A stretch of 60,581 nt of DNA from JAVBLV01 sp031553195 (GTDB taxonomy: Bacteria; Bacteroidota; Bacteroidia; Bacteroidales; P3), in assembly GCA_031553195.1 (NCBI GenBank), contig JAVBLV010000016.1, forward strand, positions 1-60,581. Direction: 5' to 3'. Below, in pieces: positions 1 through 8,177 of the stretch. The notes under the pieces were generated by a model, which ran no database searches, was not told where the DNA came from, and saw only the letters and a program-made list of their open reading frames with translations. The stretch's first letter is position 1. Each line of letters begins with the position of its first letter. Both the position numbers and the translations under genes were made by a program.

Positions 1-143
1 CAAAGAAAAAATATACTTAACGATACTTAGTGAAAACCCTTAGTGTTACTTTGTGGTAAAATAATTAACCTCAAAGGCGCTCAAAGGATATTCACAAAGA
101 GGCACAAAGAAAAATAAAACTTAGTGTTACTTCGTGGTAAATA
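1..143 (+). repeat. Two dispersed hairpin-repeat copies (family 1)
   Basis: Two copies of the CACAAAG...CTTCGTGG quasi-palindromic repeat that fills the gaps of this cluster. The first (1-60) is cut by the window edge and the second (about 69-143) is internally shortened. The right arm ends about 10 bases before the start codon of the first gene, a layout that recurs in the cluster. The arms are G.U-tolerant complements (ACCACGAAG-like and CTTTGTGGT-like), so a transcript could fold back. Confidence 0.8.
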
Positions 144-152
144 AACATACAA

Positions 153-1508
153 ATGAAAATAGCTTTAGTATCAGCAAATAATTACCAAATACCCTATCCG
201 GTTTATCCGATAGGCATGTCGTATTTGCATACGTACCTGAGCAATCATTTGCCCGAAGCCGAAATTCATTTATTCGATTTCAATTTGGGTTCTTACTACG
301 AATTTGCCGTTTTTCTTCGCTCTCACAATTTCGATTTTATCGGCATCTCGCTTCGTAACATCGACGACACGAACATTTTTGACAAAAACAACTTTATTGC
401 CCATTACAAAAAAGTAATGTCGGTTGCACGCGAAAATACCTCAGTCCCCATTATCCTGGGCGGACCGGGCTTTTCTGTTTTCCCCGAATTGGTTTTTGAA
501 GAATTAAATCCCGATTATGCCATTCACGGCGAAGGCGAAGAAACCCTCAAGCAACTTATTCTTGCCCTTGCTTCAAATAAAAACCCTAATAAAATTGAAG
601 GATTAGTATACCGAAATGAAGTAGAGAAGATTGTTCTCAATGAACGGAAATCATATATTTCGGCGCCTATGCTGCATGTGGACGATACAATGGCGGCTTA
701 TTATTGGGAAAAAAGCGGCATGCTCAATATTCAAACCAAACGCGGATGCCCTTGCAAATGTATCTATTGCAGTTATCCTATTATTGATGGCCGAAAAGTT
801 CGCACGTTGGATGCCAAAACTGTTGTTGCCAATATAGAAGAGCTTTACCACAGCAAAGGAATCAGCTATTTGTTTTTTACCGACTCGATTTTCAATATCG
901 ACAAAGAATATAATCGCGAGTTAGCTAACAGACTTATCGAAAGTAAGGTAAAAGTCCGTTGGGGCGCTTATTTTTCTCCGCGCAACATGACTTATGCCGA
1001 TTTGGAACTTTACCAACAATCGGGACTTACCCATATTGAATTTGGAACCGATTCATTTTCTGATAAACAGTTGGAAAATTACAATAAGAATTTCAACTAT
1101 CGGGATATTTTGGAGCATAGCCGTAATTGCGAAAAGTTAGGCATTTTCTATGCCCATTTTTTGATTTTAGGCGGATATGGCGAAACCGAAAACACTTTGA
1201 ACGAGACCTTTGAACGCTCGAAAGAATTGGGTTCAACAGTAATTTTCCCTTACGTGGGAATGCGCATTTATCCGAATACAAAACTTTTTGAAATAGCTGT
1301 ACAAGAGGGAATTATAAAAAGCAGTAATGAGTTGATTAATCCGGTTTATTATGTTTCGAAAGACATTGATATCGATACATTAGAAACCCGCGCGGCTGCC
1401 ACCGGACAAAAATGGATTTTCCCAAACGAAGAACAGTCGCCGCTGATAGAACGTTTTAGAGCAAAAAAAAGAAGAGGACCACTTTGGGAATATTTACGAT
1501 TTAATTGA
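153..1508 (+). CDS. B12-binding-type radical SAM protein
   Basis: A 451-residue protein with an N-terminal Rossmann-like cobalamin-binding-type domain (about 1-140, opening MKIALVSANN, with ILGGPGFSVFPE near 101-112). A radical SAM barrel follows with the 4Fe-4S motif C199-x3-C203-x2-C206 in a RGCPCKCIYC context. The classic B12 ligand motif DxHxxG is not visible, so actual cobalamin binding is unproven. Proteins of this build methylate, cyclise or rearrange unactivated carbons. As the first gene of a polyene-type cluster it is inferred to tailor the aryl head or the polyene chain. It lies between two repeat copies rather than being tightly coupled to the next gene. The substrate cannot be read from sequence. 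Confidence 0.82.
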   Translation: MKIALVSANNYQIPYPVYPIGMSYLHTYLSNHLPEAEIHLFDFNLGSYYEFAVFLRSHNFDFIGISLRNIDDTNIFDKNNFIAHYKKVMSVARENTSVPIILGGPGFSVFPELVFEELNPDYAIHGEGEETLKQLILALASNKNPNKIEGLVYRNEVEKIVLNERKSYISAPMLHVDDTMAAYYWEKSGMLNIQTKRGCPCKCIYCSYPIIDGRKVRTLDAKTVVANIEELYHSKGISYLFFTDSIFNIDKEYNRELANRLIESKVKVRWGAYFSPRNMTYADLELYQQSGLTHIEFGTDSFSDKQLENYNKNFNYRDILEHSRNCEKLGIFYAHFLILGGYGETENTLNETFERSKELGSTVIFPYVGMRIYPNTKLFEIAVQEGIIKSSNELINPVYYVSKDIDIDTLETRAAATGQKWIFPNEEQSPLIERFRAKKRRGPLWEYLRFN

Positions 1509-1524
1509 AAATTGAGAATGAACA

Positions 1525-1562
1525 AAAAAACTTTGTGTCCTTTGTGCCTTCGTGGGATAAAA
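1525..1562 (+). repeat. Partial family-1-like repeat
   Basis: A short right-arm derivative (CTTTGTGTCCTTTGTG then CTTCGTGGGATAAAA) in the 73-base gap before the dehydratase gene. It differs from the main family by GTGGGATAAAA in place of GTGGTAAAA. The same subtype appears near 8130, 15243 and 18541. Confidence 0.5.
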
Positions 1563-1581
1563 TAAAAAGATTGTGGGATAA

Positions 1582-2028
1582 ATGACAGAATTTAAAGATA
1601 TACAAATAGAAACCCTTATTCCTCAACATGCGCCTTTCATTATGATTGGCGCGTTGACTCATTTTGACAAAACGATTACCTGCACAGGTTACACTATTGC
1701 ACCCGATAACATTTTTGTCGAAGAGGGACTATTTACCGAATCCGGAATTATCGAAAATATTGCGCAAACCTGTGCTGCACGTATGGGTTACATCAACGCC
1801 TACATCATTTCCGATACGGTAAAATTAGGTTTCATCGGCGCCATCAAAAACTTGGTTATTGAAGAATTACCGAAAGTCGGCGAAACGCTTTCGACCACTA
1901 TAGAAGTTGTAAATGAAGTATTTGCTCTGACATTAGTGAATGCAAAAGTAGAAATCGGCGACAAATTAATCGCCTCATGCGAAATGAAAATTTCCATAAC
2001 AGATATTGAAAGTCAAACGAATGAATAA
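1582..2028 (+). CDS. Hotdog-fold 3-hydroxyacyl-ACP dehydratase (ApeP/FabZ-like)
   Basis: A 148-residue single hotdog domain resembling the dehydratases of aryl-polyene clusters. It starts with the helix-preceding segment LIPQHAPFIMIG (about residues 13-24) and has an acidic central helix FTESGIIENIAQTCAARMGY (about 51-70). In this family such proteins remove water from the beta-hydroxyacyl-ACP formed in each elongation round, which yields the conjugated double bonds. The thioesterase and ketosynthase genes follow with 8-base and 4-base overlaps, so the three are almost certainly translated together. Which hotdog protein in this cluster does the main dehydration is an inference. Confidence 0.75.
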   Translation: MTEFKDIQIETLIPQHAPFIMIGALTHFDKTITCTGYTIAPDNIFVEEGLFTESGIIENIAQTCAARMGYINAYIISDTVKLGFIGAIKNLVIEELPKVGETLSTTIEVVNEVFALTLVNAKVEIGDKLIASCEMKISITDIESQTNE

Positions 2029-2461
2029 AATAAAAGAACAACGGACAAGCCTCGCGGCATCCAAAGAAGTGGAAATACGCTTTAGCGAAGTCGACTCGAT
2101 GAATATCGTTTGGCATGGCTCGTATGCCCTCTATTTCGAAGATGCCCGCGAAGAGTTTGGGAAAAAATACGGTTTGGGTTATTTAGACATTTTCGGCAAT
2201 GAACTTTATGCGCCCTTGGTCGATTTGCAATTCAGCTACAAACGTCCGCTCGTTTATCGAGACAAGGCCCGCATAGATATTTTTTATTTAAATACCGATG
2301 CCGCCAAAATTGTTTTTGAGTATGAAATTCGTTCTACTAAAGACAATAGCCTAATGGCTACAGGAAAGTCCATTCAAGTGTTTTTAGACAAACAATACCA
2401 ATTAGTCTGGACAAATCCTGAATTTTACGAAAACTGGAAAAAGAAAAACGGTTTGTTATGA
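2021..2461 (+). CDS. Hotdog acyl thioesterase, 4HBT/YbgC type
   Basis: A 146-residue hotdog protein. The ATG at 2021 overlaps the preceding stop by 8 bases and is preferred to an upstream TTG at 2006. The motif FSEVDSMNIVWHGSYALYFE (about 21-40) matches the 4-hydroxybenzoyl-CoA thioesterase signature, and D25 sits at the usual catalytic Asp position. It would hydrolyse an acyl-ACP or acyl-CoA thioester, releasing the finished polyene or proofreading stalled chains. Its stop overlaps the next start (ATGA), which supports coupling to the ketosynthase. Confidence 0.78.
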   Translation: MNKIKEQRTSLAASKEVEIRFSEVDSMNIVWHGSYALYFEDAREEFGKKYGLGYLDIFGNELYAPLVDLQFSYKRPLVYRDKARIDIFYLNTDAAKIVFEYEIRSTKDNSLMATGKSIQVFLDKQYQLVWTNPEFYENWKKKNGLL

Positions 2462-3606
2462 TTTGTCAAATAGGAAATAACATCATATCGTCGCTAGGCT
2501 TTACAACTGAAGAAAACTATCAAAATGTAAAAGCCGGAAAAATCGGTATTCGCCGGTATGAAAACACCTTTGGAGTTCCCACACCTTTCATGGCCTCGTT
2601 GATTGATTCGATTTTATTAAACGAAAAATTCTCTCAACTCAAACAAACCGATACAAATTACACACAATTAGAAAAAGCAGCCATCCTTTCGGTGAACGAA
2701 GCGTTAAAAACAGCTAATATCAACGCTGCCGACAAGCGGGTATTATTTGTATTGTCAACCACCAAAGGCAATGTCCATTTATTAGATACTGCCGAGGCTG
2801 CAAAATACGAACCGGAACGAGTGTATTTATGGCGGCCGGCACAGTTAATTGCCGAATACTTTGGAAATCCAAATACACCTATAACCGTTTCCAATGCTTG
2901 TATTTCCGGCGCATCAGCTTTATTGGTTGCCAAACAGGAATTAGAATCAAAAAGATACGATTACGCCATTGTAACCGGCGCCGATATGTTGTCGAAATTT
3001 ATCGTTTCAGGCTTTCAATCTTTTTTGGCATTGTCCGAAAACCCTTGCCGCCCTTTCGACGCAAACCGGACAGGACTTAATTTGGGCGAAGCGGCTGCCA
3101 CTATTATTTTAGCTAGAAAAGAAGAAAAAGAAATTACCAACAACGATATAGTTTTACTAAATGGCGCTGTTCGCAATGATGCCAACCATATATCAGGCCC
3201 CTCGCGAACTGGCGAAGGTTCTTATTTGGCGTTACGCAAAACATTGAACGGTATTCAGTCAAACGAAATTGCTTTTATAAATGCACACGGAACAGCAACG
3301 CCCTACAATGACGAAATGGAATCTATTGCTTTAACGCGTGCAGGATTGGAAAGTGTACCGGTAAACAGTCTGAAAGGCCACTTCGGACATACTTTGGGGG
3401 TGGCAGGCGTATTGGAAAGTATTATTTCAACATGTGCATTGAAAGAAGAAATTGCTTTAAAAACAAGTGGATATGAGGAATTAGGCGTTACGCATCCGTT
3501 GAATGTAACCACTGAAAATACAACTGTACAACAAAAATACTGTATCAAAATGCTGTCGGGCTTTGGTGGATGTAATGCAGTGTTATTATTTGAAAAGTCA
3601 TCATAA
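2458..3606 (+). CDS. Beta-ketoacyl-ACP synthase with intact active site (KS 1)
   Basis: A 382-residue thiolase-fold condensing enzyme. The nucleophile C148 lies in VSNACISGAS, the first catalytic His is H277 in INAHGTATPYND, and K306 and H311 lie in LKGHFGHTLGVAG. All FabF-type catalytic positions are therefore present. The FabF-like DANRTGLNLGEAA segment sits at 201-213. It should condense a primed acyl group with malonyl-ACP during polyene synthesis. The start overlaps the thioesterase stop by 4 bases. About 180 bases of two repeat copies separate it from the next gene, which encodes a partner-like protein without an active site. Confidence 0.88.
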   Translation: MICQIGNNIISSLGFTTEENYQNVKAGKIGIRRYENTFGVPTPFMASLIDSILLNEKFSQLKQTDTNYTQLEKAAILSVNEALKTANINAADKRVLFVLSTTKGNVHLLDTAEAAKYEPERVYLWRPAQLIAEYFGNPNTPITVSNACISGASALLVAKQELESKRYDYAIVTGADMLSKFIVSGFQSFLALSENPCRPFDANRTGLNLGEAAATIILARKEEKEITNNDIVLLNGAVRNDANHISGPSRTGEGSYLALRKTLNGIQSNEIAFINAHGTATPYNDEMESIALTRAGLESVPVNSLKGHFGHTLGVAGVLESIISTCALKEEIALKTSGYEELGVTHPLNVTTENTTVQQKYCIKMLSGFGGCNAVLLFEKSS

Positions 3607-3778
3607 CTACAAAGAACGCAAAAAAACTTAATGATATTTCGTGAGAAACCCTTAGTGTTACTTCGTGGTAAAATAATTAACCTCAAAGGCGCTCAAAGGA
3701 TATTCACAAAGAGGCACAAAGAAAAAATAAACGTAGTGATACTTAGTGAAAACCCTTAGTGTTACTTCGTGGTAAAAT
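3607..3778 (+). repeat. Two family-1 hairpin-repeat copies in tandem
   Basis: Copies at about 3607-3672 (left end degraded) and 3680-3778 (full length). The second carries both arm pairs: an outer ACCTCAAAG...CTTCGTGGT-like pair and an inner TTCACAAAG...CTTAGTGAA-like pair. The right arm ends about 10 bases before the next ATG at 3788. Confidence 0.82.
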
Positions 3779-3787
3779 AAAAGAAAC

Positions 3788-4408
3788 ATGAATTTGAATA
3801 TTAAAACATATAGTACCATTCGTAAAAACAAAGCCTTTCTAAATGGCTCTGAACTTTTTTCCGGCGAACCCGGACAAGAAGCCGGCGTTTTTTTATCATC
3901 TTTATATCGCTCATATGAAATTAATTACAGTAAATTTTTCAAAATGGATAAGCTGTCGAAGTTAGGGTTCTTAGCTTCGGAGCTACTATTAAAAGACCAC
4001 ATGAGCCATGAAATCCCAAAAGAAGACATCGCCATTATTTTGTGGAACAGTAATTCATCGCTCGATGCCGATATTGTTTATCAGAAAACCATCGAATCGT
4101 CCGAAAACTACTTTCCAAGCCCTGCAGATTTCGTCTATACCCTACCCAATATCGTAATCGGCGAAATAGCCATCCGTAATAAAATACATGGCGAAACGTC
4201 ATTCTATATTAGTGAGAAATTCAATGCCAAAGAAATATACAACAGAATTTTAACAGCATTTTCCGACAACGATGTCCGACAAATCATCTGCGGATGGATA
4301 GACTATTTGCAAGGCGAATATGAAGCTGTTTTATTTTTGATAGACCGGAACGAAAATCAAAATATAAACTTCACAAAAGAAAACATTCATCAACTTTACA
4401 ATAAATAA
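3788..4408 (+). CDS. Ketosynthase-like N-terminal-domain protein lacking the catalytic Cys (chain-length-factor-like)
   Basis: A 206-residue protein about half the length of a ketosynthase. It resembles the short beta-ketoacyl-synthase-like proteins found next to the ACP in aryl-polyene clusters. In the region where a KS carries its TAC-S nucleophile elbow, the sequence reads IHGETSFYIS, with no cysteine. The C-terminal half with the two His motifs is absent. It is inferred to pair with an active KS as a chain-length or structural subunit. It ends 6 bases before the ACP gene. Weak sequence similarity makes the family call tentative. Confidence 0.6.
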   Translation: MNLNIKTYSTIRKNKAFLNGSELFSGEPGQEAGVFLSSLYRSYEINYSKFFKMDKLSKLGFLASELLLKDHMSHEIPKEDIAIILWNSNSSLDADIVYQKTIESSENYFPSPADFVYTLPNIVIGEIAIRNKIHGETSFYISEKFNAKEIYNRILTAFSDNDVRQIICGWIDYLQGEYEAVLFLIDRNENQNINFTKENIHQLYNK

Positions 4409-4414
4409 CAAATT

Positions 4415-4672
4415 ATGGAAGAACTGATTTTAAAACTAAAGCAAGAAATTATCGAAACGCTGAACCTGGAAGATGTAAGGCCTGAAGATATTGCTGAAGA
4501 TGCTCCCTTATTTGGCGAAGGTTTAGGACTTGATTCGATCGATGCCTTGGAACTCATCGTTTTAATGGAAAAGAATTACGGTATCAAGTTGAAAGACCCC
4601 AACCAAGGAAAAGAAATTTTCAAATCAATAAAAGTAATGGCAGAATACATCACTGCCAACAGAACGAAATAA
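4415..4672 (+). CDS. Acyl carrier protein
   Basis: An 85-residue acidic four-helix carrier protein. The phosphopantetheine attachment site is S41 in GLGLDSIDALELIVLM. Length, acidity and the LDSIDALEL context are typical of discrete ACPs of type II fatty-acid and aryl-polyene systems. It would carry the growing chain between the ketosynthases and dehydratases encoded around it. It is the only complete ACP recognised in this window; others may lie upstream. Confidence 0.93.
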   Translation: MEELILKLKQEIIETLNLEDVRPEDIAEDAPLFGEGLGLDSIDALELIVLMEKNYGIKLKDPNQGKEIFKSIKVMAEYITANRTK

Positions 4673-4680
4673 TATTCGAT

Positions 4681-4755
4681 TAACCACAAAGGATACACAA
4701 AGAAAAATCTTTCGTGATACTTCGTGAAAACCCTTGGTGTTACTTCGTGGTAAAA
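4681..4755 (+). repeat. Family-1 hairpin repeat before KS 2
   Basis: A shortened copy starting TTAACCACAAAGG and ending CTTCGTGGTAAAA, 12 bases before the ATG at 4768. A reading frame opens in the repeat and runs into the KS gene. The KS fold begins only at MKKEILVTGMG, so that extension is judged spurious. Confidence 0.8.
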
Positions 4756-4767
4756 TATATAGAACAA

Positions 4768-5958
4768 ATGAAAAAAGAAATCCTTGTAACAGGAATGGGA
4801 ATTATTTCCGCTTTGGGCGCCGGAAAAGAAAAAACTTTATTGGCTCTTCAAGATGGCGTTTCTGGTATTGGGCAAATACAATATTTGCAAACCATGCATA
4901 AAGAATTTCCTGTAGGCGAAGTAAAATACAGCGAAGAAGAACTACGCCGGATATTGGAAATTCCTGACAAAGAAATTTCTACCCGTACTTCTTTATTAGG
5001 AATGATGGCGCTGAAAGAAGCTTTAAAAGATGCCCAATTGCAAGACCGGAAAAACCTGCGAGTGGCTTTCATTTCTGGAACCACCGTTGGCGGCATGGAA
5101 AAGAGCGAACAATACTATATGGATTTTCTAGAAAATGATACCAAGAATCAGTACATTGCAGCACACGATTGCGGCGCCTGCACCGAAATGATTGCCGATC
5201 ATTTTGGCGATTTTTCATTTGTAACCACCATTTCCACAGCCTGTTCGTCGGCAGCCAACGCTGTTGTTTTAGGCGCAGACTTAATCAAACAAGGTCGAGT
5301 CGATATTGCCATTGCCGGCGGTAGCGAATGCTTGACCAAGTTTCACCTCAACGGCTTCAATACCTTGATGATTTTGGATAAGGAACCCTGTCGGCCTTTC
5401 GACCGCGACCGCGCCGGATTGAATTTGGGCGAAGGCGCAGCTTATGTTGTATTGGAATCGGCAGAATCTGTTGCCAAACGCAATGTACATCCTCATTGTC
5501 GCTTATCAGGCTATAGCAATACTTGCGATGCTTTTCACCAAACGGCTTCATCCCCTGACGGAATCGGCGCGTACCTGGCTATGCAAAAAGCTTTGGAAGG
5601 CGCAGAATTACAGCCCAATGAAATCGACTATATTAATGCGCATGGAACGGGAACGGGTAATAACGACCTCAGCGAAGGCACAGCCATTATGCGTACATTC
5701 GGTAATTCTATTCCGCCCGTTTCATCCACCAAACCCTTTACCGGACATACCACAAGCGCAGCCGGCAGCGTAGAATCAGTCATTTCCATTTTGGCTTTAC
5801 TGAACAATTTTACGCCTGCAAACCTGAACTTCAAAAATCAAATAGAGGAACTGTCGTTCAAACCCACAGGTAAAATATCGAAACCATTGCAACATGTATT
5901 AAACAATTCATTCGGTTTTGGCGGAAACGATACCGCGCTTATTTTTTCAAAAATGTAA
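4768..5958 (+). CDS. Beta-ketoacyl-ACP synthase II-like (KS 2)
   Basis: A 396-residue FabF-type condensing enzyme. The start was set at the ATG giving MKKEILVTGMGIISALG, the canonical N-terminus. The catalytic C159 lies in STACSSAANA, H292 in NAHGTGTGNND, and K322 and H327 in STKPFTGHTTSAAG. It should carry out chain elongation with malonyl-ACP. The gene is followed after only 5 bases by a KS homologue without the cysteine, the usual arrangement for a KS/chain-length-factor heterodimer. These two probably form one functional complex. Confidence 0.88.
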   Translation: MKKEILVTGMGIISALGAGKEKTLLALQDGVSGIGQIQYLQTMHKEFPVGEVKYSEEELRRILEIPDKEISTRTSLLGMMALKEALKDAQLQDRKNLRVAFISGTTVGGMEKSEQYYMDFLENDTKNQYIAAHDCGACTEMIADHFGDFSFVTTISTACSSAANAVVLGADLIKQGRVDIAIAGGSECLTKFHLNGFNTLMILDKEPCRPFDRDRAGLNLGEGAAYVVLESAESVAKRNVHPHCRLSGYSNTCDAFHQTASSPDGIGAYLAMQKALEGAELQPNEIDYINAHGTGTGNNDLSEGTAIMRTFGNSIPPVSSTKPFTGHTTSAAGSVESVISILALLNNFTPANLNFKNQIEELSFKPTGKISKPLQHVLNNSFGFGGNDTALIFSKM

Positions 5959-5963
5959 AAGTT

Positions 5964-7016
5964 ATGGCAGTATATATCGAATCGGCAGAACACATTTCCA
6001 TTCAGCAACCTTTGTCCGACACATGGTTTGATGATCCTATTTTGTACAACAGCATTTATGTGAGAGCCGTAGAACCCAATTATAAAGAACATTTAGAACC
6101 CAGCCAAGCACGCCGGATGGGCAAAATTCTGAAACGCGCCATTGTCACCTCTCGCGCCGCCGTCAAAAATTCAAGCATCTCTATGCCCGATGCGATTATC
6201 AGCGGAACAGGTTTGGGATGTATTGAAAATACAGAAATCTTTTTGGAGGCTATGGTTCGCAATGGCGAAGAATTATTACAACCTACTCATTTCATGCAAT
6301 CTACACACAACACTATTAGTTCGTTGATTGGAATAGACATGAAATGCCATGGCTATAACAACACCTATGTCCACAAAGGCGTGTCGTTCGAAAGCGCTCT
6401 ATTAGACGCTTATCTGCAATTTTCCGAAGGAAGGATAAAATCCGCATTGATTGGCGGTTACGATGAAATGACGCCAAGTTATTTTCTGTTGCTAAGCCGT
6501 ATCGGCTATTGGCGCCCCAACACCGAAGGAACTATGTTAAAACGTGGTGAAGAAGCCTTCGCAGGCGAAACCTCAGTCAGTTTTATGCTGAATGCCGAAA
6601 AAACCGTCCAATCCATTTGCCGGATTGGCGGAATCAATATTTTGTATAAACCTTCTGCCAAAACATTACAAAACGCCTTGACCAAATTATTACAACAAAA
6701 TGATTGCACGCTCAACGACATTGACGCCATAATGGTCGGCATAAACGGAAACAAGAATAATGATAGAGTTTATGAAGAAAGCGCCTCTACCCTATTTCCT
6801 GACAAACCTTTAATTGGGTACAAGCATATTTTTGGCGAATCGTACACCGCTTCAGGCTTGGGCATTTATACAGCAACTACTTGTTTGAAAAAACAACACA
6901 TCCCCAAACACCTATTGTTAAATACTGAAAAAGAAATAGTAAACCCAAAACGAATTTTATTTTATAATCAAATTGAAGAGAAGAACCATTCATTCATATT
7001 ATTAGAAAAGAATTAA
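5964..7016 (+). CDS. Ketosynthase-like protein with degenerate active site
   Basis: A 350-residue thiolase-fold protein. Aligning its ALIGGYDEM with AIAGGSECL of the upstream KS places G139 (YVHKGVSFESA) where the nucleophilic Cys should be. The usual NAHGTGT His motif reads VGINGNKNND, so the first His is lost too. It therefore cannot condense by the normal mechanism. It is inferred to be a chain-length-factor-type partner of KS 2. The protein still has internal organisation typical of the family (GTGLGCIENTEIF near 81-93). Its TAA stop is supplied by the TTAACC at the edge of the following repeat. Confidence 0.72.
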   Translation: MAVYIESAEHISIQQPLSDTWFDDPILYNSIYVRAVEPNYKEHLEPSQARRMGKILKRAIVTSRAAVKNSSISMPDAIISGTGLGCIENTEIFLEAMVRNGEELLQPTHFMQSTHNTISSLIGIDMKCHGYNNTYVHKGVSFESALLDAYLQFSEGRIKSALIGGYDEMTPSYFLLLSRIGYWRPNTEGTMLKRGEEAFAGETSVSFMLNAEKTVQSICRIGGINILYKPSAKTLQNALTKLLQQNDCTLNDIDAIMVGINGNKNNDRVYEESASTLFPDKPLIGYKHIFGESYTASGLGIYTATTCLKKQHIPKHLLLNTEKEIVNPKRILFYNQIEEKNHSFILLEKN

Positions 7017-7182
7017 CCACAAAGGCGCGCAAAAGATGTTCACAAAGGAACGCAAAGAAAAAACTTAGTGATACTTTGTGAAAACCCTTAGTGGTAAAAA
7101 AAACACAAAGGCGCGCAAAGGATATTCACAAAGAAACTCAAAGAAAAATTATTAAACCCTTGGTGATACTTCGCGGTAAAAA
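7015..7182 (+). repeat. Two family-1 hairpin repeats upstream of the GxxExxY gene
   Basis: Copies at about 7015-7099 and 7102-7182. In the first, the inner arms TTCACAAAG and CTTTGTGAA are perfect complements. The tandem array at 10.7-11.6 kb has CTTCGTGAA in that place, leaving one A-C mismatch. The repeats end about 22 bases before the likely ATG at 7205. Confidence 0.82.
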
Positions 7183-7204
7183 AGAAAAATATAACATTAT
7201 AAAT

Positions 7205-7576
7205 ATGTATAGAGAAGAAATTTTCAAAAAGATATTAGATGCTGCATTTTGTGTACATTCAAATTTAGGCCCTGGACTACTCGAAAGCAGTTATGAAGAA
7301 TGTTTGTTTTATGAGCTTCAGCAATCAGGGTTGAAAGTAGAGCGACAAAAGGCGTTGCCTCTAATATACAAAGAAGTAAAATTGGACGCAGGATATAGAG
7401 TTGACCTATTTATTGAAAATTGTATTATTATAGAATTGAAATCTGTAGAATGTTTGGCAGATATTCATCTTGCGCAAATACTTACATATTTAAAATTGTC
7501 GAATTGTAAATTAGGACTATTAGTAAATTTCAACGTAAAACATTTAAAAGACGGAATAAAACGTGTAATCCTTTAA
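7205..7576 (+). CDS. GxxExxY family protein, PD-(D/E)XK nuclease-like
   Basis: A 123-residue protein with the family signature G24-LL-E27-SS-Y30 inside LGPGLLESSYEE. A PD-(D/E)XK-like core follows: D67 in GYRVDLFI and E77-x-K79 in IIIELKS, then AQILTYLKL with Q91. The ATG at 7205 is preferred because the upstream extension to 7091 is translated repeat. The family is widespread and small; to my knowledge its function is not established, and nuclease activity is inferred from the core residues. It has no obvious part in polyene synthesis and sits inside the cluster between two pairs of family-1 repeats. That placement suggests a mobile cassette or a link between this protein and the repeats. 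Confidence 0.85.
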   Translation: MYREEIFKKILDAAFCVHSNLGPGLLESSYEECLFYELQQSGLKVERQKALPLIYKEVKLDAGYRVDLFIENCIIIELKSVECLADIHLAQILTYLKLSNCKLGLLVNFNVKHLKDGIKRVIL

Positions 7577-7581
7577 ATGCT

Positions 7582-7710
7582 TAACCACAAAGGATATTCA
7601 CAAAGAAACTTAAAGGAAAATAAAAACTTAGTGATACTTTGTGAAAACCCTTAGTGTTACTTCGTGGTGAAAAAAAACTCAAAGGCGCTCAAAGAAATAA
7701 AACTTAGCTT
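7582..7710 (+). repeat. Family-1 repeat (full plus partial) after the GxxExxY gene
   Basis: A full copy at 7582-7674 with perfect inner arms (TTCACAAAG / CTTTGTGAA) and a partial left-arm copy at 7677-7710. Together with 7015-7182 they bracket the 123-codon gene in direct orientation. Confidence 0.8.
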
Positions 7711-7730
7711 TATGCAATAAAAACCAAAAT

Positions 7731-8084
7731 ATGCTGAAATTAATCTGCCTCTCAACCATTCAATGCTTTCTCTTGGCTTTGTGCCAAGTATTTTTAAAAT
7801 TTGCCATGATACGCATGGATAAATTCAGTTTTACATGGGCTTATTTTAAAGAATTATTTATAAATTGGCAATTGGCTTTATCCGGTATCAGCATTGCAGG
7901 AGCCAGTATTTTATGGATGTATATCCTCAAACATTATGACTTGTCGGTAGCCTATCCGCTTGTCAGCATTAGTTATGTCTTCGGCATGTTAGCATCGGTA
8001 TTCATTTTCCATGAAATGGTTCCGCTAACCCGCTGGATTGGCGTTGGATTTATTATTGTTGGCGTTGTTTTTTTGGTAAAATAA
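7731..8084 (+). CDS. Small four-helix EamA/SMR-like membrane protein
   Basis: A 117-residue, very hydrophobic protein with four predicted transmembrane segments at about 4-27, 46-66, 71-93 and 102-116. The segment DLSVAYPLVSISYVFGMLAS around the third helix matches the EamA/small multidrug-resistance superfamily (compare ArnE/ArnF-type flippase subunits). It would work as a dimer in the inner membrane. Within this cluster it is inferred to help flip a lipid-linked intermediate or polyene product. The exact substrate is unknown. Confidence 0.7.
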   Translation: MLKLICLSTIQCFLLALCQVFLKFAMIRMDKFSFTWAYFKELFINWQLALSGISIAGASILWMYILKHYDLSVAYPLVSISYVFGMLASVFIFHEMVPLTRWIGVGFIIVGVVFLVK

Positions 8085-8177
8085 TATACTTATCGTTTTA
8101 ATAATACTGAATACCGTAACATTAAAATAAATCCTTTGCCCCTCGTGTTTTTGTGGGAAAAATAAAAAAATAACAAA

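Noticed and set aside
4714..4767. N-terminal extension of KS 2 by 18 residues
   Set aside because: The extension is translated family-1 repeat; the KS fold starts at MKKEILVTGMG from the ATG at 4768.
7091..7204. N-terminal extension of the GxxExxY protein by 38 residues
   Set aside because: It is encoded by repeat sequence; the family normally begins close to the MYREEIFKK start.
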